21,036 bases of DNA from a virus. The stretch's first letter is position 1, and each line of letters starts with the position of its first letter. The stretch is taken from positions 1 to 21,036 of the IMG/VR virus record IMGVR_UViG_3300009164_002570; one strand, given 5' to 3'. The translations under genes were made by a program, and so were the position numbers. Positions 1 to 5,426 of this stretch are shown one piece after another. Below the pieces are notes generated by a model. That model had not been told where the DNA came from and made no database searches. It saw only the letters and a list, made by a program, of their open reading frames with translations.

Positions 1-2
1 AC

Positions 3-725
3 GTTACTCCATTAAGTCTTGGTATCGAAACACTAGGTGGTGTTATGACTAAGATGATTAAAAAGAACACTACAATCCCAACTAAGTTTAGCCAAACTTA
101 CAGTACAGCAGATGACAATCAACCAGCTGTTACAATTAAAGTTTATCAAGGTGAACGTGAGATGGTTACAGGCAATAAATTGCTAGGTGACTTTTCATTA
201 GAAGGCATTGAGCCAGCACCAAGAGGCGCACCACAGATTGAAGTAACATTCGATATTGACGCTAATGGTATCTTAGATGTTAAAGCTAAGGATCAAAAGA
301 CTGGTAAAGAAAAAATGATTACAATCAAAGCAAGCAGTGGCTTATCAGAAGAAGAAGTTGAACGCATGGTAAAAGATGCAGAACTCAATGCAGAGGCTGA
401 TAAGAAAATGGTTGAGTTGATTCAGGCACGTAACAGTGCAGAGGGCACACTATTCGGCTTTAAGAAAGACTTTGAGTTGTATAGTGACAAAGTGTCCGAG
501 GAAGAAAAGACCAAGGCATCAGATGCTATCAAGGCTGTGGAAGACGCAATACAAGGCGATGACCCAGTAGTGATACAAGAAAGCATACCAAAATTGTATG
601 AAGCAATTGGTCCTATTACAAAAGTCAAGCATGAAGAGGAAGAAAAGGCTAAAAAAGCTAATGAACCCAAATCAGATGACAACGTAGTAGATGTTGAACC
701 CGTCGAACCAGCAGAAGCGGTTTAA
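3..725 (+). CDS. dnaK: DnaK (Hsp70) chaperone, C-terminal part
   Basis: The reading frame is open from base 3, so the gene starts upstream and about 240 C-terminal residues are visible. The first residues ([16 protein letters not shown]) are the Hsp70 linker and start of the substrate-binding beta-sandwich. Further hallmarks are [38 protein letters not shown] and [11 protein letters not shown] charged, helical lid follows and the acidic tail [12 protein letters not shown] resembles the DDDVVDAEFEEV tail of bacterial DnaK. Hsp70 binds exposed hydrophobic peptides under ATP control and works with DnaJ and GrpE. The lid is somewhat shorter and more divergent than in Escherichia coli DnaK. An internal ATG at 45 is Met-15 of the visible part (GGVMT), not a start. 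No DnaJ or GrpE gene is in view. The family call is firm. That it is phage-borne rests on context. Confidence 0.95.
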   Translation, partial: VTPLSLGIETLGGVMTKMIKKNTTIPTKFSQTYSTADDNQPAVTIKVYQGEREMVTGNKLLGDFSLEGIEPAPRGAPQIEVTFDIDANGILDVKAKDQKTGKEKMITIKASSGLSEEEVERMVKDAELNAEADKKMVELIQARNSAEGTLFGFKKDFELYSDKVSEEEKTKASDAIKAVEDAIQGDDPVVIQESIPKLYEAIGPITKVKHEEEEKAKKANEPKSDDNVVDVEPVEPAEAV

Positions 726-749
726 CATTTCCAAATAAAAAAATAAAGG

Positions 750-778
750 TTGCATTATATTCATGAGTAGTGTATAAT
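750..778 (+). promoter_or_regulatory. sigma70 promoter of the tRNA array
   Basis: TTGCAT (750-755), a 17-bp spacer and TATAAT (773-778). The upstream context AAAGGTTG matches the repeated cassette promoters further right. Predicted start is about 785, just before tRNA-Asn, so this probably drives the first tRNAs and the small ORFs between them. Confidence 0.8.
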
Positions 779-790
779 GTAATCTTACAT

Positions 791-866
791 TCCGCAGTAG
801 CTCAGTCGGTAGAGTAGTTGACTGTTAATCAATTGGTCGGTGGTTCGAGCCCACCCTGTGGAGCCA
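791..866 (+). tRNA. tRNA-Asn (GTT)
   Basis: A 76-nt cloverleaf with encoded CCA. The acceptor stem TCCGCAG/CTGTGGA has one G-T pair, the anticodon loop is CTGTTAA on stem GTTGA/TCAAT, the T-loop is TTCGAGC and the discriminator base is G. Confidence 0.95.
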
Positions 867-885
867 AACATTTTATGGAGTACGT

Positions 886-1080
886 ATGTTAGTTAGTGAG
901 AATGCAGGTTATAAATTAATGTGTGAGACACGCAAATTAGATATACCTCAAGGTAGTAACTATGTGCGTATCTATACATTATACGATTGGGCTAAGAACC
1001 CGTCAGCAGAACAAAACAAACTTGAACTAATTCTTACCGATGATGAATTAGTAGAGTTTAGAAAAGCATTGACAATTTAA
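886..1080 (+). CDS. hypothetical protein, 64 aa
   Basis: Not recognised. It is a small soluble protein with alternating charged and hydrophobic residues and no signal peptide, membrane segment or Cys/His cluster. The middle (NYVRIYTLYDWAKNP) and the end (ELILTDDELVEFRKAL) look like a short beta strand followed by an amphipathic helix. The ATG has a GGAG ribosome site 6-7 bases upstream. It lies 20 bases after tRNA-Asn and 8 bases before the next ORF, so it is probably co-transcribed with the tRNAs. A typical tRNA-array filler gene. The coding call is likely; the function is unknown. Confidence 0.75.
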   Translation: MLVSENAGYKLMCETRKLDIPQGSNYVRIYTLYDWAKNPSAEQNKLELILTDDELVEFRKALTI

Positions 1081-1088
1081 GGAATATA

Positions 1089-1274
1089 ATGTCAGCATAC
1101 AATACAAGTAACGATCCGATGAGACACCACAGTGGTAAACCTAGACTAGGTCCATTGAACGTAAAGCAATTAGAAGAAATGTTAAAAACAGCACGACCAA
1201 AGAATAAAGTAAAAATTCAACGTGCATTGGATAGCAGAAAGAATACACAACAAGTAGCAAAAGTTACTGAATAA
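1089..1274 (+). CDS. hypothetical protein, 61 aa, basic
   Basis: Not recognised. A short, very basic protein rich in Lys, Arg and Asn, with predicted helix in the second half (LNVKQLEEMLKTARPKNKVKIQRALDSRK). The basic helical part could bind nucleic acid, but no known motif is present. The start has an AAGGA-type ribosome site, and the stop is 6 bases before tRNA-Thr. It sits in the same tRNA and small-ORF transcript as its neighbours. The repeated K-x-Q-x-E/A-L pattern looks like a small helical hairpin. Function unknown. Confidence 0.7.
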   Translation: MSAYNTSNDPMRHHSGKPRLGPLNVKQLEEMLKTARPKNKVKIQRALDSRKNTQQVAKVTE

Positions 1275-1280
1275 CAATAC

Positions 1281-1356
1281 GCCCTCTTAGCTCATTTGGT
1301 AGAGCAACGGTTTTGTAATCCGTAGGTGGTCAGTTCGAATCCGACAGAGGGCACCA
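1281..1356 (+). tRNA. tRNA-Thr (TGT)
   Basis: A 76-nt cloverleaf with encoded CCA. The acceptor stem GCCCTCT/AGAGGGC is perfect, the anticodon loop is TTTGTAA and the T-loop is TTCGAAT. The pair closing the anticodon loop is a T-T mismatch, which is unusual; the rest is canonical. Confidence 0.92.
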
Positions 1357-1366
1357 AGATACAAAT

Positions 1367-1924
1367 ATGTTTACAAAATTAAATATTAATCATAGTTTTT
1401 CTATACAAGAGGAAAGAGAACTCAAATACCAATTTGGAAAAGTAATTGATGGTGTTTGGTATGGTAATTCATACTATGCGGCAGAACCAAAAATTGAAAG
1501 TGAATTAAAAAATAAAATTCCTGAAAAATATAGAGACTTATTTGAGGTAACGTTGATGATAATTACATCACCTTATATTCCACCTCATATTGATAACAAT
1601 ATTAAACTGAGTGTAAATTTTTATATGGAGACAGGAGATGCAGTTACATATTTTCATAAAATAAAAGATAATGTAATACCAAATATTGAAATACTCCCAG
1701 AGCAAACAACAACTGGTAAATTATTTTCGCCAAACGATTTAGAAATTGTTGGTCAATTTAAAGCAAATAAAGGTGATGTTTATATATTGGGTGTAAGTGA
1801 AATACATAGTGTTCAGTCAGATACAGGTTCATATAGAGAAGCCTATTGTTTGCAGAGTCATGTGTTTACATACGAACAGATGTTAGATATATTAGCAGAA
1901 GGAGGAATCCTTCCGGTAAAATAA
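1367..1924 (+). CDS. DSBH-fold protein, possible 2-oxoglutarate/Fe(II) oxygenase
   Basis: 185 residues. The pattern fits a double-stranded beta-helix oxygenase: PPHIDNN supplies H74-x-D76, EIHSV gives a distal H147, and YREAY gives R157, which in these enzymes binds 2-oxoglutarate. The strands around them (IKLSVNFYM, GDVYILGV) suit the jelly-roll. Phages carry many small proteins of this kind, some related to aspartyl/asparaginyl hydroxylases, that modify proteins or nucleic acids. The substrate cannot be read from sequence. The start follows tRNA-Thr by 10 bases with no clear Shine-Dalgarno, and the stop is one base before tRNA-Gly. It is more AT-rich than its neighbours, which may mean recent acquisition. 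The fold call is moderate. Confidence 0.5.
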   Translation: MFTKLNINHSFSIQEERELKYQFGKVIDGVWYGNSYYAAEPKIESELKNKIPEKYRDLFEVTLMIITSPYIPPHIDNNIKLSVNFYMETGDAVTYFHKIKDNVIPNIEILPEQTTTGKLFSPNDLEIVGQFKANKGDVYILGVSEIHSVQSDTGSYREAYCLQSHVFTYEQMLDILAEGGILPVK

Positions 1925-1925
1925 T

Positions 1926-1999
1926 GCGGGATTAGTTTAATGGTCAAACGAAACCTTGCCAAGGTTTAGTTAGGAGTTCGATTCTCCTATCCCGCTCCA
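1926..1999 (+). tRNA. tRNA-Gly (GCC)
   Basis: A 74-nt cloverleaf with CCA. Acceptor GCGGGAT/ATCCCGC, anticodon stem AAACC/GGTTT with loop TTGCCAA, and T-loop TTCGATT. It starts one base after the stop codon of the preceding ORF. Confidence 0.95.
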
Positions 2000-2019
2000 A
2001 TTAACTTAAGGAAAATAAA

Positions 2020-2289
2020 ATGAGTGTAAGAGCAAGCCATATTTTAGTAGCTGATTCAGCTAAAGCACACGAATTGCGTCAGCAAATTGTTGAGGGTGCA
2101 GACTTTGCAAGTGTAGCACAAGAAAACAGTTCATGCCCAAGCGGTCGTAACGGCGGAGACTTAGGTGTCTTTGGTCGTGGTCAAATGGTAAAACCATTTG
2201 AAGATGCTACATTTGATACAGCAGTAGGGTCATTGAGCGATGTAGTTGAAACACAATTCGGCTTTCACATAATTAAACGCACAGCATAA
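2020..2289 (+). CDS. ppiC: parvulin-type peptidyl-prolyl cis-trans isomerase
   Basis: An 89-residue single-domain parvulin, about the length of free-standing PpiC. It catalyses cis-trans isomerisation of peptidyl-proline bonds. Diagnostic blocks are RASHILV at the N-terminus, GADFASVAQENSSCPSG, the GGDLGVFGRGQMVKPFEDA core and ETQFGFHIIKRTA at the end. The two catalytic-site histidines (SHILV and FHIIK) and the Cys in SSCPS are present. There is no signal peptide, so it is cytoplasmic. The start has an AAGGA ribosome site. It sits between tRNA genes, away from obvious partners. With the upstream DnaK it adds a second folding helper to this end of the window. Confident call. Confidence 0.95.
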   Translation: MSVRASHILVADSAKAHELRQQIVEGADFASVAQENSSCPSGRNGGDLGVFGRGQMVKPFEDATFDTAVGSLSDVVETQFGFHIIKRTA

Positions 2290-2294
2290 TTAAT

Positions 2295-2387
2295 GCCCCT
2301 GTAGTTTAATGGTTAAAACGGCGGATTTATATCCCGTAAGCAACAGATAATTGGTTCATGTGAGTTCGACTCTCGCCAGGGGTACCA
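2295..2387 (+). tRNA. atypical class II tRNA, anticodon probably TAT
   Basis: 93 nt with encoded CCA. The acceptor GCCCCTG/CAGGGGT (G-T first pair), D-stem GTTT/AAAC and T-stem GTGAG/CTCGC all form. The variable region is about 22 nt with a CAA/TTG hairpin, as in class II (Leu, Ser, Tyr) tRNAs. By position counting the anticodon loop is TTTATAT, giving TAT, on stem GCGGA/CCCGT with an A-C mismatch next to the loop. TAT would read AUA (Ile), yet Ile tRNAs are class I, so identity is open. A shifted loop would give TTA or ATA. Confidence 0.7.
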
Positions 2388-2393
2388 AACAGT

Positions 2394-2422
2394 TTGACAA
2401 CAAAAAAAAGTTAGTATATAAT
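2394..2422 (+). promoter_or_regulatory. sigma70 promoter before tRNA-Met
   Basis: TTGACA (2394-2399), 17 bp, TATAAT (2417-2422). This is a consensus promoter in the 46-bp gap between the class II tRNA and tRNA-Met. Predicted start is about 2429, five bases before the tRNA. Confidence 0.9.
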
Positions 2423-2433
2423 GTTTGAATGTT

Positions 2434-2510
2434 GCGCTGATAGCTCAGTTGGTTAGAGCAGAGGACTCATAATCCTTTGGTCGTAGGTTCGAGTCCTACT
2501 CGGCGTACCA
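2434..2510 (+). tRNA. tRNA-Met (CAT), elongator type
   Basis: A 77-nt cloverleaf with CCA. The acceptor GCGCTGA/TCGGCGT has two wobble pairs, and the anticodon loop CTCATAA sits on GAGGA/TCCTT. It lacks the three G-C pairs and first-base mismatch of an initiator. An Ile tRNA with lysidine-modified CAT cannot be excluded from sequence. Confidence 0.88.
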
Positions 2511-2519
2511 AGAATTTAT

Positions 2520-2593
2520 GCGGGGTTAGTTTAATGGTAAAACAGCAGATTTCCAATCTTCGGTCGAGAGTTCGATTCTCTCACTCCGCTCCA
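2520..2593 (+). tRNA. tRNA-Gly (TCC)
   Basis: A 74-nt cloverleaf with CCA. Acceptor GCGGGGT/ACTCCGC, anticodon loop TTTCCAA and T-loop TTCGATT. The anticodon stem has one C-T mismatch. Together with tRNA-Gly(GCC) it covers all glycine codons except possibly GGG. Confidence 0.92.
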
Positions 2594-2599
2594 TAATGT

Positions 2600-2628
2600 T
2601 TGACAGTGTAATATATCTATGTTACACT
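2600..2628 (+). promoter_or_regulatory. promoter of candidate ncRNA
   Basis: TTGACA (2600-2605), 17 bp, TACACT (2623-2628). Predicted start is about 2635. No ORF follows for 300 bases, so the product is either a non-coding RNA or a leader into tRNA-Leu. Confidence 0.75.
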
Positions 2629-2635
2629 ACTGTTC

Positions 2636-2813
2636 TTTAACAAGTTTTGCCCGTAAGGGCGTTATATTATAGCGTACTTTTGTCATATGTGCGGGACACA
2701 GCCTGCCCAGTTGAAACTATTTAATATTATGAGAGAAGTGCTATACTGTAGTAACAATACTAGTTGTACTACGTTTTGGTATACTACAAGGTTACAGCGT
2801 GTGACAAGCGCTG
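2636..2813 (+). ncRNA. candidate structured ncRNA inside the tRNA array
   Basis: There is no ORF here but there is dense pairing. First comes GCCC-GUAA-GGGC (2649-2660), a GNRA tetraloop hairpin. Directly after it is a long stem: TATAGC (2668-2673) with GCTATA (2740-2745), a two-base GT bulge, ACTT with AAGT, two more pairs, a G-G mismatch, then TCATA (2683-2687) with TATGA (2728-2732). GTTA (2661-2664) may also pair with TAAC (2752-2755). Inside is GCGGG/CCTGC with loop ACACAG. Two further hairpins follow: TTGTA/TACAA (2764-2789) and CAGCG/CGCTG (2795-2813). A consensus promoter lies just upstream, and the next promoter starts within the last hairpin. Function is unknown; a Y-like RNA is one possibility given the Ro60-type gene nearby. 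Confidence 0.5.
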
Positions 2814-2828
2814 GGAGTATGCTATAAT
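2801..2828 (+). promoter_or_regulatory. promoter of tRNA-Leu
   Basis: GTGACA (2801-2806), 16 bp, TATAAT (2823-2828). Predicted start is at the first base or so of tRNA-Leu. Confidence 0.75.
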
Positions 2829-2835
2829 ATGATTT

Positions 2836-2920
2836 GCGACTGTGGTGGAATAGGTAGACACAACAGACTTAAAATCTGTCGCCCACAAGCGTACCGGTTC
2901 GATTCCGGTCAGTCGTACCA
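2836..2920 (+). tRNA. tRNA-Leu (TAA)
   Basis: An 85-nt class II tRNA with CCA. Acceptor GCGACTG/CAGTCGT, large D-loop with GGTAGACA, anticodon loop CTTAAAA, and a normal long variable arm. It is a useful contrast to the odd class II tRNA at 2295. Confidence 0.95.
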
Positions 2921-2937
2921 TTTAACTAAATAATAAT

Positions 2938-3114
2938 ATGAGATTCAATATACACATCAACGACAAATTCTATAAGGTAATTGATTTAGGAAACAAAACA
3001 AAATACAACCCTAAAGAGATTACCGATATGTTACAGCGAGACAAAGACAACGGTCTACTTAAAGATTTTAATGTAGATGAACGTTTTGCTATTCATGTTC
3101 AAAAAGTAGATTAA
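2938..3114 (+). CDS. hypothetical protein, 58 aa
   Basis: Not recognised. This short ORF fits exactly between tRNA-Leu and tRNA-Val. The protein begins MRFNIHINDKFYKVIDLG and ends DERFAIHVQKVD, with a probable helix between (NPKEITDMLQRDKDNG). Two beta strands around a helix would be consistent, and codon use matches neighbouring genes. The start has no clear Shine-Dalgarno (TAACTAAATAATAAT upstream), which lowers confidence. The stop is 5 bases before tRNA-Val. Like other ORFs here it looks like a small cargo gene in the tRNA transcript. Function unknown. Confidence 0.6.
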   Translation: MRFNIHINDKFYKVIDLGNKTKYNPKEITDMLQRDKDNGLLKDFNVDERFAIHVQKVD

Positions 3115-3119
3115 AATTT

Positions 3120-3194
3120 GCCTGGATAGCTCAGGGGTAGAGCGCCTGCTTTACACGCAGGATGTCCGCGGTTCGAAACCGTGTCCAGGTACCA
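3120..3194 (+). tRNA. tRNA-Val (TAC)
   Basis: A 75-nt cloverleaf with CCA. Acceptor GCCTGGA/TCCAGGT, anticodon stem CCTGC/GCAGG with loop TTTACAC, and T-loop TTCGAAA. Confidence 0.95.
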
Positions 3195-3208
3195 AACATA
3201 GGAAAAAA

Positions 3209-3397
3209 ATGACTGATAAAAAAATTGACCCAATTGAAAATCGTTTTGATTTAATTCTAGCCGCTAGTGCCAGAGTACGTGAGTTAAAAAGAGGTCATAG
3301 ACCTAAGATTGCTACAAAAAATCGTGAATGTGTAACAGCAGTAAACGAATTTGAGCAAGGTCTAATTGGTAAAGAATATTTAAAACGCATCAAATAA
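3209..3397 (+). CDS. RNA polymerase omega-subunit-like protein
   Basis: 62 residues resembling the conserved core of bacterial RNA polymerase omega (RpoZ). IENRFDLILAASARVRELKRG (9-29) aligns with the GNRFDLVLVAARRARQM block of omega. KNRECVTAVNEFEQGLI (37-53) aligns with the KTTVIALREIEEGLI helix. Omega wraps the C-terminal end of beta-prime and stabilises the enzyme. The phage copy lacks the long C-terminal tail of the host protein. A phage version could replace or compete with host omega to retarget host polymerase, but that is inference. The start has AGGA, and the stop directly abuts tRNA-Trp with no spacer. Family call fairly strong. Confidence 0.8.
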   Translation: MTDKKIDPIENRFDLILAASARVRELKRGHRPKIATKNRECVTAVNEFEQGLIGKEYLKRIK

Positions 3398-3471
3398 GGC
3401 TCGCTGGTGTAATGGCAGCATAGCGGTCTCCAAAACCGTTGGTCGGGGTTCGAGTCCCTGGTGGGTCGCCA
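3398..3471 (+). tRNA. tRNA-Trp (CCA)
   Basis: A 74-nt cloverleaf with CCA. The anticodon loop CTCCAAA sits on GCGGT/ACCGT, and G is the discriminator, as expected for Trp. The acceptor GGCTCGC/GTGGGTC has three wobble pairs. The first base follows the omega-like stop codon directly. Confidence 0.93.
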
Positions 3472-3472
3472 A

Positions 3473-3706
3473 TCACAAGTTATTGAATTCAGGTCCTGCT
3501 AAAATAAAGGGCTTGTCTTCTACAATGAATTCTTCAATAAATTCACGTTTCACAGATTGAAATGTTGGATCAAGAACAAATATACTGGTAGGTAATACTC
3601 CAGACAATTTAGGATCGTACGGATCTTTACTGAATATTTCGTAGAAAATTTCTACTGTTTGTCGGTGTTCAAATGGTATCATATTATTATTTTTATGTGA
3701 TATCAT
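3473..3706 (-). CDS. hypothetical protein, 77 aa, minus strand
   Basis: Not recognised. It is the only convincing minus-strand ORF, filling the gap between tRNA-Trp and tRNA-fMet almost exactly. No plus-strand frame is open here. The protein looks natural: IPFEHRQTVEIFYEIFSKDPYDPKLSGVLPTSIFVLDPTFQ, followed by KREFIEEFIVEDKPFILAGPEFNNL. It is acidic and aromatic-rich, with no signal or membrane segment. The start is uncertain: ATG at 3706 or the internal ATG nine codons on (MIPFEH), neither with a clear Shine-Dalgarno. An AT-rich TATAAATA element lies just upstream. It would be transcribed against the tRNA operon. Function unknown. Confidence 0.55.
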   Translation of the reverse strand: MISHKNNNMIPFEHRQTVEIFYEIFSKDPYDPKLSGVLPTSIFVLDPTFQSVKREFIEEFIVEDKPFILAGPEFNNL

Positions 3707-3722
3707 GTATTTATAAATATAT

Positions 3723-3797
3723 AGCGGGGTACGTCAGCGGTAGACTACCGGGCTCATAACCCGAAGGACGGAGGTTCGATTCCTTCCCCCGCAACCA
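3723..3797 (+). tRNA. initiator tRNA-fMet (CAT)
   Basis: 75 nt with CCA. Three initiator hallmarks are visible: the first base (A) faces A at position 72, so the acceptor end is unpaired before GCGGGG/CCCCGC; three G-C pairs (GGG/CCC) lie next to the anticodon loop; and the loop is CTCATAA. The 3' end CCCCCGCAACCA matches the bacterial initiator. Confidence 0.9.
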
Positions 3798-3811
3798 ATT
3801 AACTGAAAAAT

Positions 3812-4414
3812 ATGCCTTATATTAAAGAAGTCTTTGATGTAACTACATTTGAGCAAGCCAAGCATGTAGTACTAACAAGCGATCCAGATAATCCTAAGAA
3901 GTTTGAAAACGAAACTAACTTTTTAGTAGATGAAATTCAAAAGCAAAACATAATCACAATGGATAGTACTGTACTAGACTTTGGTTGTGGCATGGGTCGT
4001 GTTAGTAAGAAACTTATTGACACTTTTGATTGTGATATAATTGGTGTAGACATAAGCAAAACTATGTTGACCTTTGCTAACATATACATTAGTAAACCAA
4101 AGAAGTTTAAACCTACAAATTCATATAACGTTCCGGATTCAATAGATATAGCAATCAGTACGTTTGTATTGCAACATGTACAAGATCCAAAAGCAGAAAT
4201 TGAATTACTATACAGCAATCTTAAAGTAGGTGGTTATCTTGTATTAGTTAATGAAGATAAACGTTATGTCCCTAGTGATGTAGACAGCAATCGCTATGTT
4301 GTTTGGAACGATGATGGCTTTGATATCTTTGATGAATTGAATAAGAAATTCTCATTAGTAAACACTGTTAGATATATGGACAGCAAAGCAGACATTATGT
4401 TTTATAAAAAATGA
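3812..4414 (+). CDS. class I SAM-dependent methyltransferase
   Basis: 200 residues with a Rossmann-fold methyltransferase core. Motif I is VLDFGCGMGR (54-63), which binds S-adenosylmethionine. Motif II is IIGVDIS, with D80 at the ribose-binding position. The post-core segment is DIAISTFVLQHVQDPKAEIELL, then LKVGGYLVLVNED. This layout matches small-molecule or protein methyltransferases of the Methyltransf_11/25 type rather than DNA methylases: no NPPY or DPPY motif is seen. The target is unknown; sugar or cell-surface modification is common for such phage genes. The start follows tRNA-fMet by 14 bases with a weak ribosome site. The stop overlaps the next start in an ATGA junction, so the two are translationally coupled. 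Confidence 0.85.
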   Translation: MPYIKEVFDVTTFEQAKHVVLTSDPDNPKKFENETNFLVDEIQKQNIITMDSTVLDFGCGMGRVSKKLIDTFDCDIIGVDISKTMLTFANIYISKPKKFKPTNSYNVPDSIDIAISTFVLQHVQDPKAEIELLYSNLKVGGYLVLVNEDKRYVPSDVDSNRYVVWNDDGFDIFDELNKKFSLVNTVRYMDSKADIMFYKK

Positions 4415-4917
4415 CACCTGATACTTCATTAGCTAGTTATATCAAGGATAAAGGTGACAATGATTTATTCTATGCTGAGAAAGAGCATTATACATTGTTG
4501 TCAATGGTGTCTAAAGAATACAACAACACAATACTATATGACATTGGTTCATATAAAGGTCTAAGTGCGATAGCACTGTCAAGTAATCAAACCAATTTGA
4601 TAATCAGTTATGATATTGAATATCTATTGAAGGTTGATAGACCAAAGAACGTAGAGTTTCGCATTGGAGACTTCTACAACGACAAAGAATTACTACGTAG
4701 CCCATTAATCATGTTTGATATTGATCCGCATGATGGATTACAAGAAAAGAAATTTGTAGGTTACTTAAGTAGTAACAACTACAAAGGTACTGTTATTTTT
4801 GATGACATACATTTAAACGATGGAATGAAAGACTTCTGGAGTTCTATCACACAACAAAAACAAGACTACACTAACCTCGGACATTGGTCGGGTACTGGTG
4901 TAGTACATTTCACTTAA
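4411..4917 (+). CDS. methyltransferase-like protein (Rossmann fold)
   Basis: 168 residues. ILYDIGSYKGLSAIALS (41-57) is a motif-I-like glycine loop, followed by IISYDIEY with the acidic residue expected at motif II. Later FDIDPHDGLQEKKF (102-115) and VIFDDIHLNDGMKDFW (128-143) resemble the metal- or substrate-binding acidic segments of the O-methyltransferase/Methyltransf_24 superfamily. It lacks the second motif-I glycine of the classical GxGxG loop (GSYKG instead), so activity is uncertain. It overlaps the previous methyltransferase by 4 bases (ATGA), so the two probably act in one pathway. Transcription seems to end, or a new unit begins, in the gene-free stretch that follows. Confidence 0.65.
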   Translation: MTPDTSLASYIKDKGDNDLFYAEKEHYTLLSMVSKEYNNTILYDIGSYKGLSAIALSSNQTNLIISYDIEYLLKVDRPKNVEFRIGDFYNDKELLRSPLIMFDIDPHDGLQEKKFVGYLSSNNYKGTVIFDDIHLNDGMKDFWSSITQQKQDYTNLGHWSGTGVVHFT

Positions 4918-4939
4918 TTAATAGTTTGCCCAAAAGTCA

Positions 4940-4968
4940 TTGACAGCAAACACAAATTCATGTACAAT
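4940..4968 (+). promoter_or_regulatory. promoter of the RNA locus upstream of DUF2828
   Basis: TTGACA (4940-4945), 17 bp, TACAAT (4963-4968). Predicted start is about 4975, some 18 nt before module 1. No ORF or ribosome site follows, so the product is probably non-coding. Confidence 0.85.
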
Positions 4969-4991
4969 ACACGTATTGAATGATTAATTTT

Positions 4992-5162
4992 TAGGATCGG
5001 TACAGCAATCATAATAATACTATGGATTGCTAAAGCAATTGAGTATAGCTGGAGCACAGAGGTACGCCCGAGGGCCTTGAAGGTTATACTTGAAGATTGT
5101 CTTTAGATAGAGGAGTTTCGATAAGTCTCCTCGATAAAAACAAAAAGTAGACAACGATCCTG
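4992..5162 (+). ncRNA. structured RNA module 1 of 3
   Basis: Part of the gene-free stretch 4918-5551. The closing helix is TAGGATCG (4992-4999) with CGATCCTG (5155-5162), ending in a U-G pair. Internal helices are GCAATC (5005-5010) with GATTGC (5025-5030); TGAGTATA (5040-5047) with TATACTTG (5085-5092), eight pairs; GCC-CGAG-GGC (5066-5075); TTGTC (5097-5101) with GACAA (5150-5154), stacked on the closing helix; and GAGGAG (5110-5115) with CTCCTC (5127-5132) around an 11-nt loop starting TTTCGAT. An alternative pairing, GATTGC with GCAATT around TAAA, is possible. The 5' signature GGATCGGTACAGCA is shared with modules 2 and 3. No known RNA family was recognised; tmRNA, RNase P, 6S and group I motifs are absent. 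Confidence 0.7.
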
Positions 5163-5175
5163 CTTTCATTCATTA

Positions 5176-5411
5176 TGGGATGTGTTCAGCATAACCAAAC
5201 AACTTAACTTACTGCTATTGAAGTTGGTCGTAGGACAGTAGAAATACTCTTAGTTTACTAAGCGGCGATGGAATAGTTGACAGATTGGAAAGACATTCTA
5301 TGTTTCTAGTGACAGACACAAGTACTAGATAGTCAACATGAATTGTTGATATGGACCGAGTGACATAATTGGTCAGTCCAGAAAAATAAACTAACTGTCA
5401 CGAACATCCCG
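5176..5411 (+). ncRNA. structured RNA module 2 of 3
   Basis: The closing helix is TGGGATG (5176-5182) with CATCCCG (5405-5411), again ending in a U-G pair and followed by TGTTCAGCA. Internal elements: CAACTT (5200-5205) with AAGTTG (5221-5226), whose loop holds TACTG (5210-5214) complementary to CAGTA (5236-5240), a possible H-type pseudoknot; CTTAG-TTTA-CTAAG (5249-5262); GTTGAC (5276-5281) with GTCAAC (5332-5337) enclosing TCTAGT (5305-5310) with ACTAGA (5324-5329); and TGGAC (5352-5356) with GTCCA (5376-5380), a CGAG bulge, then TGAC with GTCA around a 7-nt loop. TGTCAC (5396-5401) could instead pair with either of two GTGACA copies, so conformational switching is possible. No U-rich terminator follows. 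Confidence 0.65.
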
Positions 5412-5426
5412 TTTACCTAAAACACA

